Assembly: GCF_011386835.1 (NCBI RefSeq)
Contig: NC_088792.1
Location: 218,894,394 to 218,958,393 of the forward strand
Reading direction: 5' to 3'
Source: Chrysemys picta bellii
Taxonomy: Eukaryota; Chordata; Testudines; Emydidae
Length of the DNA stretch: 64,000 nucleotides
Shown: positions 49,113 to 59,139 of the stretch, one piece after another
Layout: every line of letters begins with the position of its first letter
Position numbering within the stretch: the stretch's first letter is position 1
The notes under the pieces: generated by a model
Told to the model about the DNA's origin: nothing
The model's database searches: none
What the model saw: the letters and a program-made list of their open reading frames with translations, nothing else
Position numbers and translations under genes: made by a program

Positions 49113-50748
49113 TTATAATTATTTATCTCATACCAATGATAAAGCAGTGCTAATTTTGCCATCATGACAATGTGGTATCTCTCAGGAAACATTCATCCAA
49201 TTTACCACACATCACCTAAATGCTCTGTTATGTATTATGGGGATTGCATTCTCCCTCATGTTATGCCCAATATCACCAGCAGATGAGGCCTAAAATGGCA
49301 AAAGGATACAAGGTAACATGTGCATATACTCCGACAAATAGAATTCCTTTCAACATTTCCCAAGAGACATGAAGATGAGGCTCAAAGGGAGAGATGTATT
49401 GTGGGCCCCACAGTCAAAAGTGTCCTACTTAGAGACTCTGACAACACTCATGACACAATATGTACAAAATGATGAAAATGAAATGGCATTCTGCAGTCTG
49501 CCCTTCGTGATACTTCATCAACACATTGGCTCTCATGAGCCTCACATCCAACAGGTAGGTGAATCTTTTGGTGCTTAGGCATAATGATTTGAGAAACAAA
49601 TAAATTGTCTTATGGTTTTGCATGAGATATGCATTTAGATTATGGAAGTTCACAATTTGCCAACACAAATTCCAGTGAAGAAGGGGGAGAGATCCTCCAG
49701 GGAAGGTCCATTTCAAGTCCTTCACCATCATTTTTGGTCTTTGTATACAGTCATACATCTTCCCACTGACTCCATTTTTATGATGTTTGTTTCCCACCAC
49801 TTATTTGTACCCCAGAATGAAAACCATTTTGCAAATGACACTGCCTTTGTTTTGTCCAGATTTGGGACAGAAAGATCCAAAATAAGGTATAGTGAGGCAA
49901 AAAGCCCCCTTTCGAGTTAAAAGGGTTACTTTTTAGCAACATTGTGTCTGATATAGTAGTTATTACAAATCCCTATACATGAGCATCAAATCCTAAAAAG
50001 GGCCATTGCTGAGGTAAATAATTTTCTGCCACATGTCTCCTGGGCGAATGTTATACCACTTTATTACATAGTTTGTGTGGGTCATATGACCCAGGTGTTC
50101 TTAGGTACTTATTCCAGTATTCATTGCATTAGTGTTCCTGTCACACTACACTGGTCTGATATGTACTTTGGAATTAGCTGTTTAGTGCTTAAAGTGTAAC
50201 TCATCATAATGCAAGTTCCTTTTTAATTTCCTTGGTTTCTAAATGAGTTATTGGGCTCATTATACTAGTATTATTACTATTATAATATCTAAAAGGCAAC
50301 TATGCAAAAGCCAACAAAGAGCTCTATTTATTAGAGCCATTACAAAGTATAGACTAACGCCACACTTCATCTTTATTTATAGTGCCTAAACTTTTTCTCC
50401 TACTCCTGAGTGGGTGGTCTGGTTACAGTGATGGTAAATCATTTACATCACTTTCCCTAAAGTAACACAAAATCCACCCAAATGATGAAAAATGATTTTT
50501 TTTTTTGTAGTAAGATCCCTTTCGAAAGAAAATCTATAGCATGTATAAGGTATCCCACTGGAACTTTCTTTTCCCTAAACTAATTTTCATATTGTTCCGC
50601 CAGCAGTTCCCAATTGTGCCACGTTTTGAGGCTCTCTTTGTACTTTATATTTATTGAATAATATAGTGCAAAAATAATCTGTGTTCACTTTGAACTCTGC
50701 AAAATGTTAATCCCTAAAAATGTTACTTTATGGAGATTATCCTACATC

Positions 50749-50800
50749 AGTGGTTCTCAACCTGGGGCACTTGCTGCCTCAGTCACAGACAGTTGGCTGG
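50749..50800 (+). mobile_element. hAT-type element end fragment
   Basis: cagtggttctcaacctggggcac is the conserved left end of many vertebrate hAT (Charlie/MER5-like) elements. The rest is not recognisable. Confidence 0.6.
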
Positions 50801-51369
50801 TCACATGGTACTGGCTCCTCTGCCTTATTGCTAGCTGCCAAACTGCATTAAAAGAAGCTCTAAATAAATTAAATATGTTCCAAAAGTTACTTTTCCATGT
50901 AAGCAGTTGCTGTAGTTGCATTCAAAACTGGCAATGTGGTGAAGCCAGGGACGTGTGTGGGCAGGTCAGTTATAAGAGACTGGTTTCTGACATCAGCTGC
51001 AGACCTCTCCTCAGGCCACATCGATGGCACAGAGAAATCATGGCAGCGCTAGCGGGCACACAACAGGTGCCTCGATGACAAGCGTGCTCCTGAGTGGTTG
51101 TAGAAGCCTGTGTATTGTGGTAGACTTGGGTTTGCCCTGATCTTCTTAACCATTCTGACTGTAGCATCCTCACAATGGATGTGTGGAGGAGTGCTTAACA
51201 CAGGAATGTTGCTTAACACAGGAAGCCATGGTACTGGCATGCATCAAATTGTCCCAGTTAGGAGGAGCATGGTTTAATATAATGGTCAAGCCATCTGGCT
51301 AGCCCTCAGAATACTGCAGCTCAGCACGGAGGACGGTTGGCAGCCAAACACATCATTATTGCCACTATG

Positions 51370-52193
51370 AATAGACTCATAGAAGATTAGGGTTGGAAGA
51401 GACCTCAGAAGGTCATCTAGTCCAACCCCCTGCTCAAAGCAGGACCAACACTAACTAAATCATCCCAGCCAGGACTTTGTCATGCCGGGCCTTAAAGGCC
51501 TCTAAGGATGGAGATTCCACCACCTCCTTAGGTAACCCATTCCAGTGCTTCACCACCCTCCTAGTGAAATAGTGTTTTCTAATATCCAACCTAGACCTCC
51601 CCCACTGCAACTTGAGACCATTACTCCTTGTTCTGTCATCTGCCACCATTGGGAACAGCTGAGCTCCATCTTCTTTGGAACCCCCCTTCAGGTAGTTGAA
51701 GGCTGCTATCAAATCCCCCCTCACTCTTCTCTTTTGCAGGCTAAACAAGCCCAGTTCCCTCAGCCTCTCCTCGTAAGTCATGTGCTCCAACCCCCTAATC
51801 ATTTTTGTTGCCCTCCGCTGGACTCTCTCCAATTTCTCCACATCCTTTTTGTAGTGGGGGGCCCAATACTGGATGCAATACTCCAGATGTGGCCTCACCA
51901 GTGCCGAATAGAGAGGAATAATCACTTCCCTCGATCTGCTGGCAATGCGCCCACTAATGCAGCCCAATATACCGTTAGCCTGCTTGGCAACAAGGGCACA
52001 CTGCTGACTCATATCCAGCTCATCCACTGTAATCCCCAGGTCCTTTTCTGCAAAACTGCTGCTTAGCCAGTCGGTCCCCAGCCTGCAGTGGTGCATGGGA
52101 TTCTTCCGTCCTAAGTGCAGGACTCTGCACTTGTCCCTGATGAACCTCATCAGATTTCTTTTGGCCCAATCCTCCAATTTGTCTAGGTCCTAT
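51370..52193 (-). mobile_element. CR1 LINE, 5'-truncated, well preserved
   Basis: The 3' end (atagaagattagggttggaagagacctcagaaggtcatctagtcc in complement) lies at 51370, and the coding part runs to 52193, where the similarity stops abruptly (5' truncation). The tail is the same type as in the tRNA SINEs here, so this subfamily could supply the enzyme for them. Confidence 0.92.
51455..52177 (-). pseudogene. CR1 ORF2 C-terminal part, 240 codons open
   Basis: The frame covers the thumb and C-terminal region of CR1 reverse transcriptase: [108 protein letters not shown] and [24 protein letters not shown]. It ends at a natural stop. The RT palm (with its YxDD) and the endonuclease are outside, lost by truncation. 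The unbroken frame says the insertion is recent. Confidence 0.93.
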
Positions 52194-53392
52194 AGTATGA
52201 CATAACTATGTTTAATGTCATACTTGAAAGAGGGCAAAGGTAATTTAAACTCTCTCTTAACTTTGCAAAACTTTGCTTATTGTTACATTTTAGTGACTTA
52301 TTTGGTTTTTGTCTGATACGGTTTTCAATCTCCTCCTAGCAACCAAAAGCTTCTGGCTTAGGACTGGAGAATGAGGAGGCAGTGGAGAAGTACACACACT
52401 ATCTGACTCTTCAAATGTATCTTGTTCCCAAAATATGTCGGTTTTTTCCTTTTGTTCTGTTGATCTATGTGGCTTGATTCAGGTGTTAGCTTACTTGCAA
52501 ATGGGGAATTTATGATTGAACACTTCTGCTTTTAAATAGGCATTATATATTCTTGGCTGCACCTGTTCAGTGGGTTATCACATTCTTTCCAGTGGAGAAT
52601 GAGGAAAAGTTTATCTCACCACCACACATTGCTTGCTTCTCCAATGGGAAATAATGATACGTGTCCCTGTTTAAGTTACTGGCCAGTGAGAAAGGAGCCT
52701 GCAAGACTGGAAATAGCAAAAGGAATATTTATTTGTATGAAAAAAAGGTGTGTTAGTGTCCCGTGGTCTGGGGGGACTGCATGGCACAAGGTAGTATTGG
52801 TAAACTGCTATGGACTTTCTTTCTTCCAGGTCCTCTATTTGAATCTAGTTCAGATGATTAAAGCATTGTCATCTGATGTGTATTTTGAAACAAGTGAAAA
52901 GTGTAGCTTCTTAGTGAACAGGTGTTCACACCACAGAAAGACACCTTTCCAACTGGTATCCTTTATGCCAGCCTCTTCTCTGAGAAGCCAAAAACTGAAT
53001 GGGAATGGAAAAATAACTACCCATCGCTGGGTGGTCCCCGTGGGCTTACATCTGGAGAATAACTGGTGAGGCAGTGCAGTAAAATCTGTGTTAATGTTGC
53101 CTGTGCTATACCTGCTTTTTATAAAGACAGGATTTCAATCAACAGAGCTGTCAGTGCACTTTGGGTGATCAATAAATTGATTAACTTCTAATTTTAGGGT
53201 AGGGGTTTGCTCTCAGCACAATTGCCTGGGTCTTGGGCATTCTATCTAAAGCTGGTCTGGACTTTTTCAGCAAAACATTTTCTCATCAGAAAATGCTGAT
53301 TCATCAAACTGAATTATTTTGTGGGAACATACTAGGGTCAGCGAAATCAGGAAGGGTTTCTCAGCTCCACACAGGGCGGGAGAGTGCCCCAA

Positions 53393-53680
53393 ATAGCCAC
53401 TAGCTCAGTGGTTAGGGCATACGCCTGGGATATGGAAAACCTAGATACATATCCCTGCTGTGCCTGATTTGGAGCAGAGACTTGAACCCAGCTCATTCGC
53501 ATCCCAGGTGAATGTCCTAATCACCAGGCGATAGTCTCTTTCTCAAGTTTACCTGTTGGAGGAGTGTTCCACTTTATATAAACAAATATTCCTTGGGCCA
53601 GGGAGAGACATAGTCCAGTGGTCAGGGCATTCACCGATGTGGGAAGACAGGTTCAAGTCCTTGCCCTGAATCTAGCATTT
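53393..53680 (+). mobile_element. SINE-like sequence with tRNA-derived segments
   Basis: tagctcagtggttagggcat at 53401-53420 is an A-box-bearing tRNA head. A second one (agtccagtggtcagggcattcacc) at 53612, with ggttcaagtcc as B box at 53650, follows. The part between has an inverted tRNA-like piece (cttgaacccagctcattcgcatcccagg). The family is unknown to me. Confidence 0.65.
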
Positions 53681-53772
53681 TGTTTGTTGATTGCAGATCT
53701 TCCCTCTGGACAGCAGAGGCTGCTCCTCTGAGAGATGCTGAATAGCCATAGAACCCCATTCTGCAGCTGCTG

Positions 53773-54120
53773 TTGATTCCTCCCTTCTGTTGCTTTCCAG
53801 GGACAAAAGGCAGAGGAAAGGGGCTGCTCCAGCTCGAACCCCCTAGAGGGGGAAAGCCCTGCAGTGTGTGTAGTGGTGGTGCTGGTAGAGAGGAGGGGAG
53901 AAGTACTAGGTCACTCGATGGTGCCGGGAGACCAGAGATAGTAAGGGGGAACCCTGTAGTGAATGGGGAGAAGAGAGAGCACAGGAAACCTTCCAGGAGT
54001 TGGGTGGGAGAGAAGAAAGGGCAAGAACCTTACAGGGGATTGAGGGAAAGAAAAGGGGAACATAAAAATGGGTGGAGGAGGGAGGATGGGAAAGAAGACA
54101 AGAAGGAAGAGCTTCCAGAG
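53773..54120. other. Purine-rich stretch with long but unlikely open frame
   Basis: The + strand is open for 204 codons from 53773, but the product is Gly/Arg/Glu/Lys-rich, follows the gga/gaa composition and runs into two unrelated transposons (54122 and 54320). No domain, start context or splice support. Confidence 0.5.
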
Positions 54121-54121
54121 C

Positions 54122-54245
54122 AGGGCCGGCTCCAGGCACCAGCTTGGCAAGCAGGTGCTTGGGGCGGCCACTCCGGAGAGGGGCGGCAGGTCCAGCTATT
54201 CAGCGGCAATTCTGCAGACGATCCCTCACCTTCCGCCGAATTGCA
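54122..54245 (+). mobile_element. hAT-type MITE fragment (relative of 3824-4070)
   Basis: cagggccggctccaggcaccagc, then gtgcttggggcggcc, is the left part of the same family as 3824-4070. The right end is lost. Confidence 0.75.
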
Positions 54246-54642
54246 TTTATTTCTCTATCTTTGGTGGAGTTTGCTTCTTCCTCATCACTTTTTAATGGAA
54301 ATTATTTTATTGTTTGGGCTAGGGCTGTCAAACGATAAAAAAAATTATTCACAATTGATCGCACGATTAAACAAATTCATTACGTGATTAATTGCATTGC
54401 TAAACAATAATAGAATATCATTTATTTAAATATTTTTGGGTGTTTCCTACATTTTCAAATATAGAATACAGAATACAAAGTGTACAGTGCTCGCTTTATA
54501 TTTATTTTTGATTACAATATTTGCACTGTAAAAAACAAAAGAAATAGTATTTTTCAATTCATCTAATTACAAGTACTGTACTGCAATCTCTTTATCATGA
54601 AAGTTGAACTTCCAAACATAGAATTATGTAAAAAATACTGCA

Positions 54643-55135
54643 TTAAAAAACAGAGCAATGTAACACTTTAGAGCCTACAAGTCCACTCGATCCTACTTCT
54701 TCTTCAGCCAATCGCTCAGACAAACAAGTTTGTTTACATTTTTCAAGAGATAATGCTGCCCTCTTCTTGATTACAATGACACCTGAAATTGAGAACAGAT
54801 GTTCACATGATTTTCTTTTTTGGTGATTCGGGTTTTGTAGTTTCCGCATCAGAGTGTTGCTCTTTTAAGACTTCTGAAAGCATGCTCCAGACCTCGTCCC
54901 TCTCAGATTTTGGAAGGCCCTTCAGATTCTTAAACCTTGGGTCGAGTGCTGTAGCTATCTTTAGAAATCTCACATTGGTACCTTCTTTGTATTTTGTCAA
55001 ATCTGCAGTGAAAGTGTTCTTAAAATGAACATGTGCTGGATCGTCATCCGAGATCGCTATAACATGAAATATATGGCAGAATGTGGGTAAAATAGAGCAG
55101 GGGACGTACAATTCTCCCCCTAGGAGTTCGGTCAC
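54643..55135 (-). pseudogene. hAT transposase C-terminal fragment with deletion
   Basis: Two frames carry the fragment. 55135-54803 reads FHVIAISDDDPAHVHFKNTF, then KYKEGTNVRFLKIATALDPR and VWSMLSEVLKEQHSDAETTK. The end of the protein (CEHLFSISGVIVIKKRAALSLEKCKQTCLSERLAEE) follows in another frame. Compared with copy 1 at 43171, about 90 codons, including the WW-KHEG segment, are deleted near 54815. Confidence 0.88.
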
Positions 55136-55146
55136 AAATTTAATTA

Positions 55147-55440
55147 ATGCTTTATTTTTTTAACGAGTGTCATCAGCAGGAGGCATGTCCTTTGGAATTA
55201 CGGTTGAAGCATGAAGGGGCATGCAAATGTTTAGCATATCTGGCACGCAAATACCTTGTAGTGCTGGCTACAAAAGTGCCCTGCAAATGCCTGTTCTCAC
55301 TTTCAGGTGACATTGTAAATAAGAAATGGGCAGCTTTATCTCCCGTAAATGTAAACAAACTTTTTTCTCTAAGCATGGCTGAACAAGAAGTAGGACTAAG
55401 TGGACTTGTAGGCTCTAAAGTTTTACATTGTTTTGTTTTT
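55147..55440 (+). pseudogene. Inverted second hAT transposase C-terminus
   Basis: Plus-strand frame with ACPLELRLKHEGACKCLAYLARKY, then KVPCKCLFSLSGDIVNKKWAALSPVNVNK, the same C-terminal region as in the minus-strand arm. WW has become LR and the ERLFS motif has become KCLFS, so it is not functional. Confidence 0.88.
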
Positions 55441-55954
55441 GAGTTTAGTTATGTATCAAAAAAACCTATATTTGTAAGTTGTACTTTCATGATAAAGCGA
55501 TTGCATTACAGTACATGTATGAGGTGAATTGAAAAATACTATTTCTTTTGTTTATCATTTCTACAGTGCAAATATTTGTAATCAAAAATAATAATATAAA
55601 GAGAGCACTGTACACTTTGTATTCTGTGCTGTAATTTAAATCAGTATATTTAAAAATGTAGAAAAACATCCAAAAATATTTAATACATTTCAGTTGGTAT
55701 TCTACTATGTAACTGTGCGATTAAAACTGCGATTAATAGTGATTAATTTTTTTAATCATGATTAATTTTAATCGTGAGTTAACTGCGATTAATCGACAGC
55801 CCTAGTTTGGGCTAATTTCAGGAAATATTTTTCTTATGCTCCCACGTAGTCTGGGCATTGGCAGAAAAAATGGCGCACTGTTTCAATCTATCTACCTATG
55901 GTGCTTATATGGCCCCATCATTGTAGTATCTTTCCCCTATGAGGAAGGGAAGTG

Positions 55955-56085
55955 CTATTATATGCATTTTACAGATGGACAAATGAGGCGCAGAGAGACT
56001 TGCCCAGGGTCACATAGGATGTTTGTGCCAGAGCTGGAATTGAACCCTGGAATCCCTAGGCTAGGCTAGTCCTCTAACCATCCTT
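55955..56085 (-). mobile_element. MIR/L2-like fragment, antisense
   Basis: gcattttacagatggacaaatgaggcgcagagagacttgcccagggtcacataggatg....gagctggaattgaaccctgg is an antisense MIR core plus flank. Confidence 0.75.
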
Positions 56086-56678
56086 CCTCTAAATCTCTTT
56101 TCTCTGACATTAGTGATGCAGTGATTGTTCTCCAGGTTTGTGCTATGCTTCGTGTACCCCCATTTCTATTTCTAATTTAAGAGCAACGGCTCTGATTTCC
56201 CATGGCCCCCTACCCATTGTGTGTAACCATTTACATTTTTTCAAAGTGGATATAAAACACTACCAAATCAGAAGGCAGTTTTTATGCCCACCCACTCACT
56301 CTGTACTGGTGCATATTATTCAACATGGTACATGGGAGTGGAGTCATGACACGTGATCCCGAATGCAGTGATAGTTTTCATTTTGCACAGTGTAGTAATT
56401 GCAGTAGTTTATCAGCATGAAAGTTCTCTGCAGAGAATTGTAGTATGTTTCCCCCCATGATTTGTATATTAACTTAGGTATCGATTTTGTGTTCCGAGTT
56501 TTGGAGTTTGGAGTTGTTTCATTAGTATGTTGAGGCAGGCTTCAACAACAGTGTGCAAAACTAAGAATCTCACCAAATACAGGAACTTGATCCCCCTGTC
56601 CTGTATCTTATGTGGGGGTGAATTATGTTTCCATTTGGATTTGTTCCTCAAGTGCTCTGCAGCAGATAGAGTATAGAC

Positions 56679-56989
56679 CAGGGGTAGGCAACCTATGGCA
56701 CGCGTGCCAAAGGCGGCACGTGAGCTGATTTTCAGTGGCACTCACACTGCCGGGGTCCTGGCCACCGGTCCGGGGGGCTCTGCATTTTAATTTAATTTTA
56801 AATGAAGCTTCTTAAACATTTTAAAAACCTTATTTACTTTACATACAACAATAGTTTAGCTATATATTGTAGACTTATAGAAAGAGACCTTCTAAAAACG
56901 TTAAAATGTATTACTGGCACGTGAAACCTTAAATTAGAGTGAATAAATGAAGACTCGGCACAGCACTTCTGAAAGGTTGCCGACCCCTG
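56679..56989. mobile_element. hAT-type MITE with perfect 8-bp TSD (caggggtaggcaacct family)
   Basis: Ends caggggtaggcaacct and aggttgccgacccctg. Flanks gtatagac at 56671-56678 and 56990-56997, a perfect duplication. The left subterminal part has ggcacgcgtgccaaaggcggcacgtg. No transposase. Confidence 0.94.
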
Positions 56990-57339
56990 GTATAGACTGT
57001 TTGGCTGAGATGGCACAAGACATTGAATCTTCTTTTGGTCTACCACTAGGAGTAGGAACCCTTTCTCAGTCCCATTGATTTTAATGTGAGTTCTTTCTGA
57101 ATTAAGTATTTCAGGGTTGGGTTCACCCTACTTGAATTTTGATGGGGTAGGGGAGCATTAGCTGATGGGTTTTCATTGACAAAAAACGCTTGTTGTACAT
57201 ACAATTACTAGCAAACCTGATTCATATTATGAATGATTTTTCAGGTTTTTTGGTGAGAAAAATTTCTTCATGAAAAATATGAGCAATGGATTTCCAGACA
57301 AAAGACTGGAGGAGGGAGAATGAGCATAGATGTAGTTGG

Positions 57340-57885
57340 AGGAGGGCTGTGATTTCATCACAGCTTCGCACAATAAGCAGTATAATTCCAGGAGCTAGTA
57401 TACTGGATGGGAGACTTGCATGGAAAAACCCAGGCTACAGGAAGTGGTGGTGGTGATTCAGTGATAGGAGTCTTCCCTCAGAATCATCACTGAACAAATG
57501 CCCCAGTGAGATGTAGGGGGACTGTGTTACTGGAGATGCTGTCTTTCAGACAAGACTGGACACAGGTCATAACCGCTTGAGGTCATTGAGAGTCAGTTTT
57601 TTGTGTAAGTAGGGACTTTGACGCCTGCATCCTGGCTAACTTCCAGTTGTATTAGTTACATTGTGCAACCTAATTTTCTTTGCAGTTTCAATTGGACACA
57701 GAATTCTTCACATTTTGTTCTAAATTTTTGTTATATTGCTGTGTCCTGTTAAACTATTTTCATGTTCCCACCTGGAGGTGGCTGCATTTCAGTGGTAGGT
57801 GAAATGATTGTTCTTTCTGCATATAGTTCAATCAAACAACGCTCTGCAAAGTTTCTAAATAAATGTAAGCTATTACTCTAGATAC
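57340..57885 (+). mobile_element. 5S-rRNA-headed SINE (AmnSINE/SINE3-like)
   Basis: The head, up to about 57440, contains gctagtatactggatgggagac followed by ttgcatgg..aaacccaggctacagg, the 3' half of 5S rRNA with its box C promoter (5S: ttagtacttggatgggagac). The body continues with gagatgctgtctttcagacaagac and a core domain. The tail gtggctgcatttcagtggtaggtgaaatgat....ctctgcaaagtttctaaataaatgtaagctatt resembles LINE-type tails. Amniote DeuSINEs have this plan. It is old and quite diverged. Confidence 0.72.
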
Positions 57886-58240
57886 CATACCTTCACTTTT
57901 CTTCTCTAATTATATCTGTAATATGAGCATCAATATACTGTAAAGGGTCTATTTATGGTTCTTATTTTTTAGTAATTATATGGGGCTTTACATATTTAAA
58001 GCACTGTACACACTTAACTAAATAACTAGATTTTGGCAAACGTTATATTTTATGGATTTTTATGCACCACTTAAGATTCCAGGTTAGAAAAGGCACTGTA
58101 TTCAACGTTGCATTTGTATCTGTTTGTTTGCCTTTGAGAGACAAAGTGGGTGAGGTATCAGAGGGGTAGCCGTGTTAGTCTGAATCTGTAAAAAGCAACA
58201 GAGGGTCATGTGGCACCTTTGAGACTAACAGAAGTATTGG

Positions 58241-58279
58241 GAGCATAAGCTTTCGTGGGTAAGAACCTCACTTCTTCAG
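58241..58279 (-). ncRNA. Hammerhead-ribozyme-like motif in the Penelope terminal unit
   Basis: Minus strand: CTGAAGA core (matches CUGANGA), extra A, stem gtgagg/cccac with loop ttctta, GAAA, gc-ttat-gc stem III and TC. It is the best core match among the copies. A second, decayed version may lie at 58330-58372 (gagctctgtgtagttc stem on the minus strand). Confidence 0.55.
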
Positions 58280-58496
58280 ATGCAAGGGTGAGGTAGTATC
58301 TTTTATTGGACCAACCTCTGTTGGTGAGAGAAACAAGCTTTTGAACTACACAGAGCTCTTTTTCCAGTTTGGGAAAGGTACTCCCTGCATCACAGCTAAA
58401 TATAAGGTAAAACAGATTGTTTTGCTTAGGTAGCTAGTACATATTCTAAGGGACCATACAAGATGGAGTGCCTGTTAACACCTTTGCAGTCATAGG

Positions 58497-58519
58497 ACAC
58501 ACACACACACACACACACA
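58497..58519. repeat. (CA)n microsatellite
   Basis: About eleven ca units inside the Penelope untranslated region. Confidence 0.95.
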
Positions 58520-58632
58520 AAAGGGGGGGGATTAGTGGGTTACAGATTATTGTAATAAGCCATAAATCCAGTATCTGTATTCAGTCCATGATTTTTATTG
58601 TCTAGCAGAGTAGTAAATTTAAGCTCCCAGAC

Positions 58633-59004
58633 TCATCTTTTGAAAGTGTCATGCAGGTTTACTTTGATGATGAGAACTGATAGGTCAGACACAGAATGAT
58701 CGCTTTGTGAAAAGTGTTCACTGACAGGTGGGAAGGTGTTTTGTTTTTTTGTCATTTTCCTGTGTGAGTTCATTAGAGAGAGTAATGATTGTCTGGTTTC
58801 ACCCACATAGTTGTTGTTGGGGCATTTAGTGCACTGGATGAGGTATACCACATGTTGTGACAGGCAAGTGTAGGATTCATGGCTCTTGAAAGGTGTGTTG
58901 TGGGGGGAGCGGATCATTGTAGTGGTAGGGATATGTCTGCAGGTTTTGCATCTGTTTTCCTTTGACACAGCAATCTCCTTATCAATGCTGGAATTATGCC
59001 CCAT
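58633..59004 (-). pseudogene. GIY-YIG endonuclease domain of a Penelope-like element
   Basis: The 123-codon frame starts inside the element. CKTCRHI (residues 19-25) and CLSQHVVYLIQCTKC (47-61) supply the cysteine/histidine pairs that precede the domain in Penelope-like proteins. VVYLIQC (52-58) and NYVGET (65-70) are the two halves of the GIY-YIG motif. SLMNSHR (76-82) and SEHF follow. The arginine that normally stands between YVGET and HR (LxxR or RxR) seems replaced by leucines 75 and 77, so catalysis is doubtful. The reverse transcriptase is missing. In intact elements the domain nicks the target DNA before reverse transcription. Confidence 0.85.
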
Positions 59005-59139
59005 TATTATCTATGCCCCCACTTTTGATCATACAGCATCAAGAGTGAAAATGCCAATCAACCCAGGGAGGAGAACAGTTAGTTACATAGTAAACACTTT
59101 GTAAGCTGACACAGAACTTGATCATTCTCCAGTCATATT

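Larger units (their letters stand above)
54320..55804. mobile_element. Foldback hAT element, copy 2, complete with TSD
   Basis: Both ends are present: tagggctgtcaaacgat at 54320 and aatcgacagcccta ending at 55804. The flanks are gtttgggc at 54312-54319 and 55805-55812, a perfect 8-bp hAT target duplication. Long subterminal regions are inverted as well (gaaatagtatttttcaattca / tgaattgaaaaatactatttc, and tacaaagtgtacagtgctc / gagcactgtacactttgta). The interior carries two facing transposase C-termini. It therefore moved as one unit with this foldback structure. Confidence 0.93.
58150..59010 (-). mobile_element. Penelope-like retroelement, 3' part with endonuclease
   Basis: On the minus strand the order is: endonuclease frame (59004-58633), an untranslated part with a (tg)n run, and the terminal unit (58290-58150) that is shared with the foldback units at 14812, 28127 and 46850. 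This links those units to Penelope-like elements. The reverse-transcriptase part is missing (5' truncation near 59010). Confidence 0.85.

Noticed and set aside
50749..51078. 124-codon frame at 50704 as a gene.
   Set aside because: It includes a hAT end (cagtggttctcaacc) and shows no domain.
51545..52066. 173-codon plus-strand frame.
   Set aside because: Antisense shadow of the CR1 ORF2 frame.
53773..54387. 204-codon plus-strand frame.
   Set aside because: Charged low-complexity product that runs through two unrelated transposons.
57380..57440. 5S rRNA gene.
   Set aside because: Only a diverged 3' half is present and it continues into SINE body sequence.
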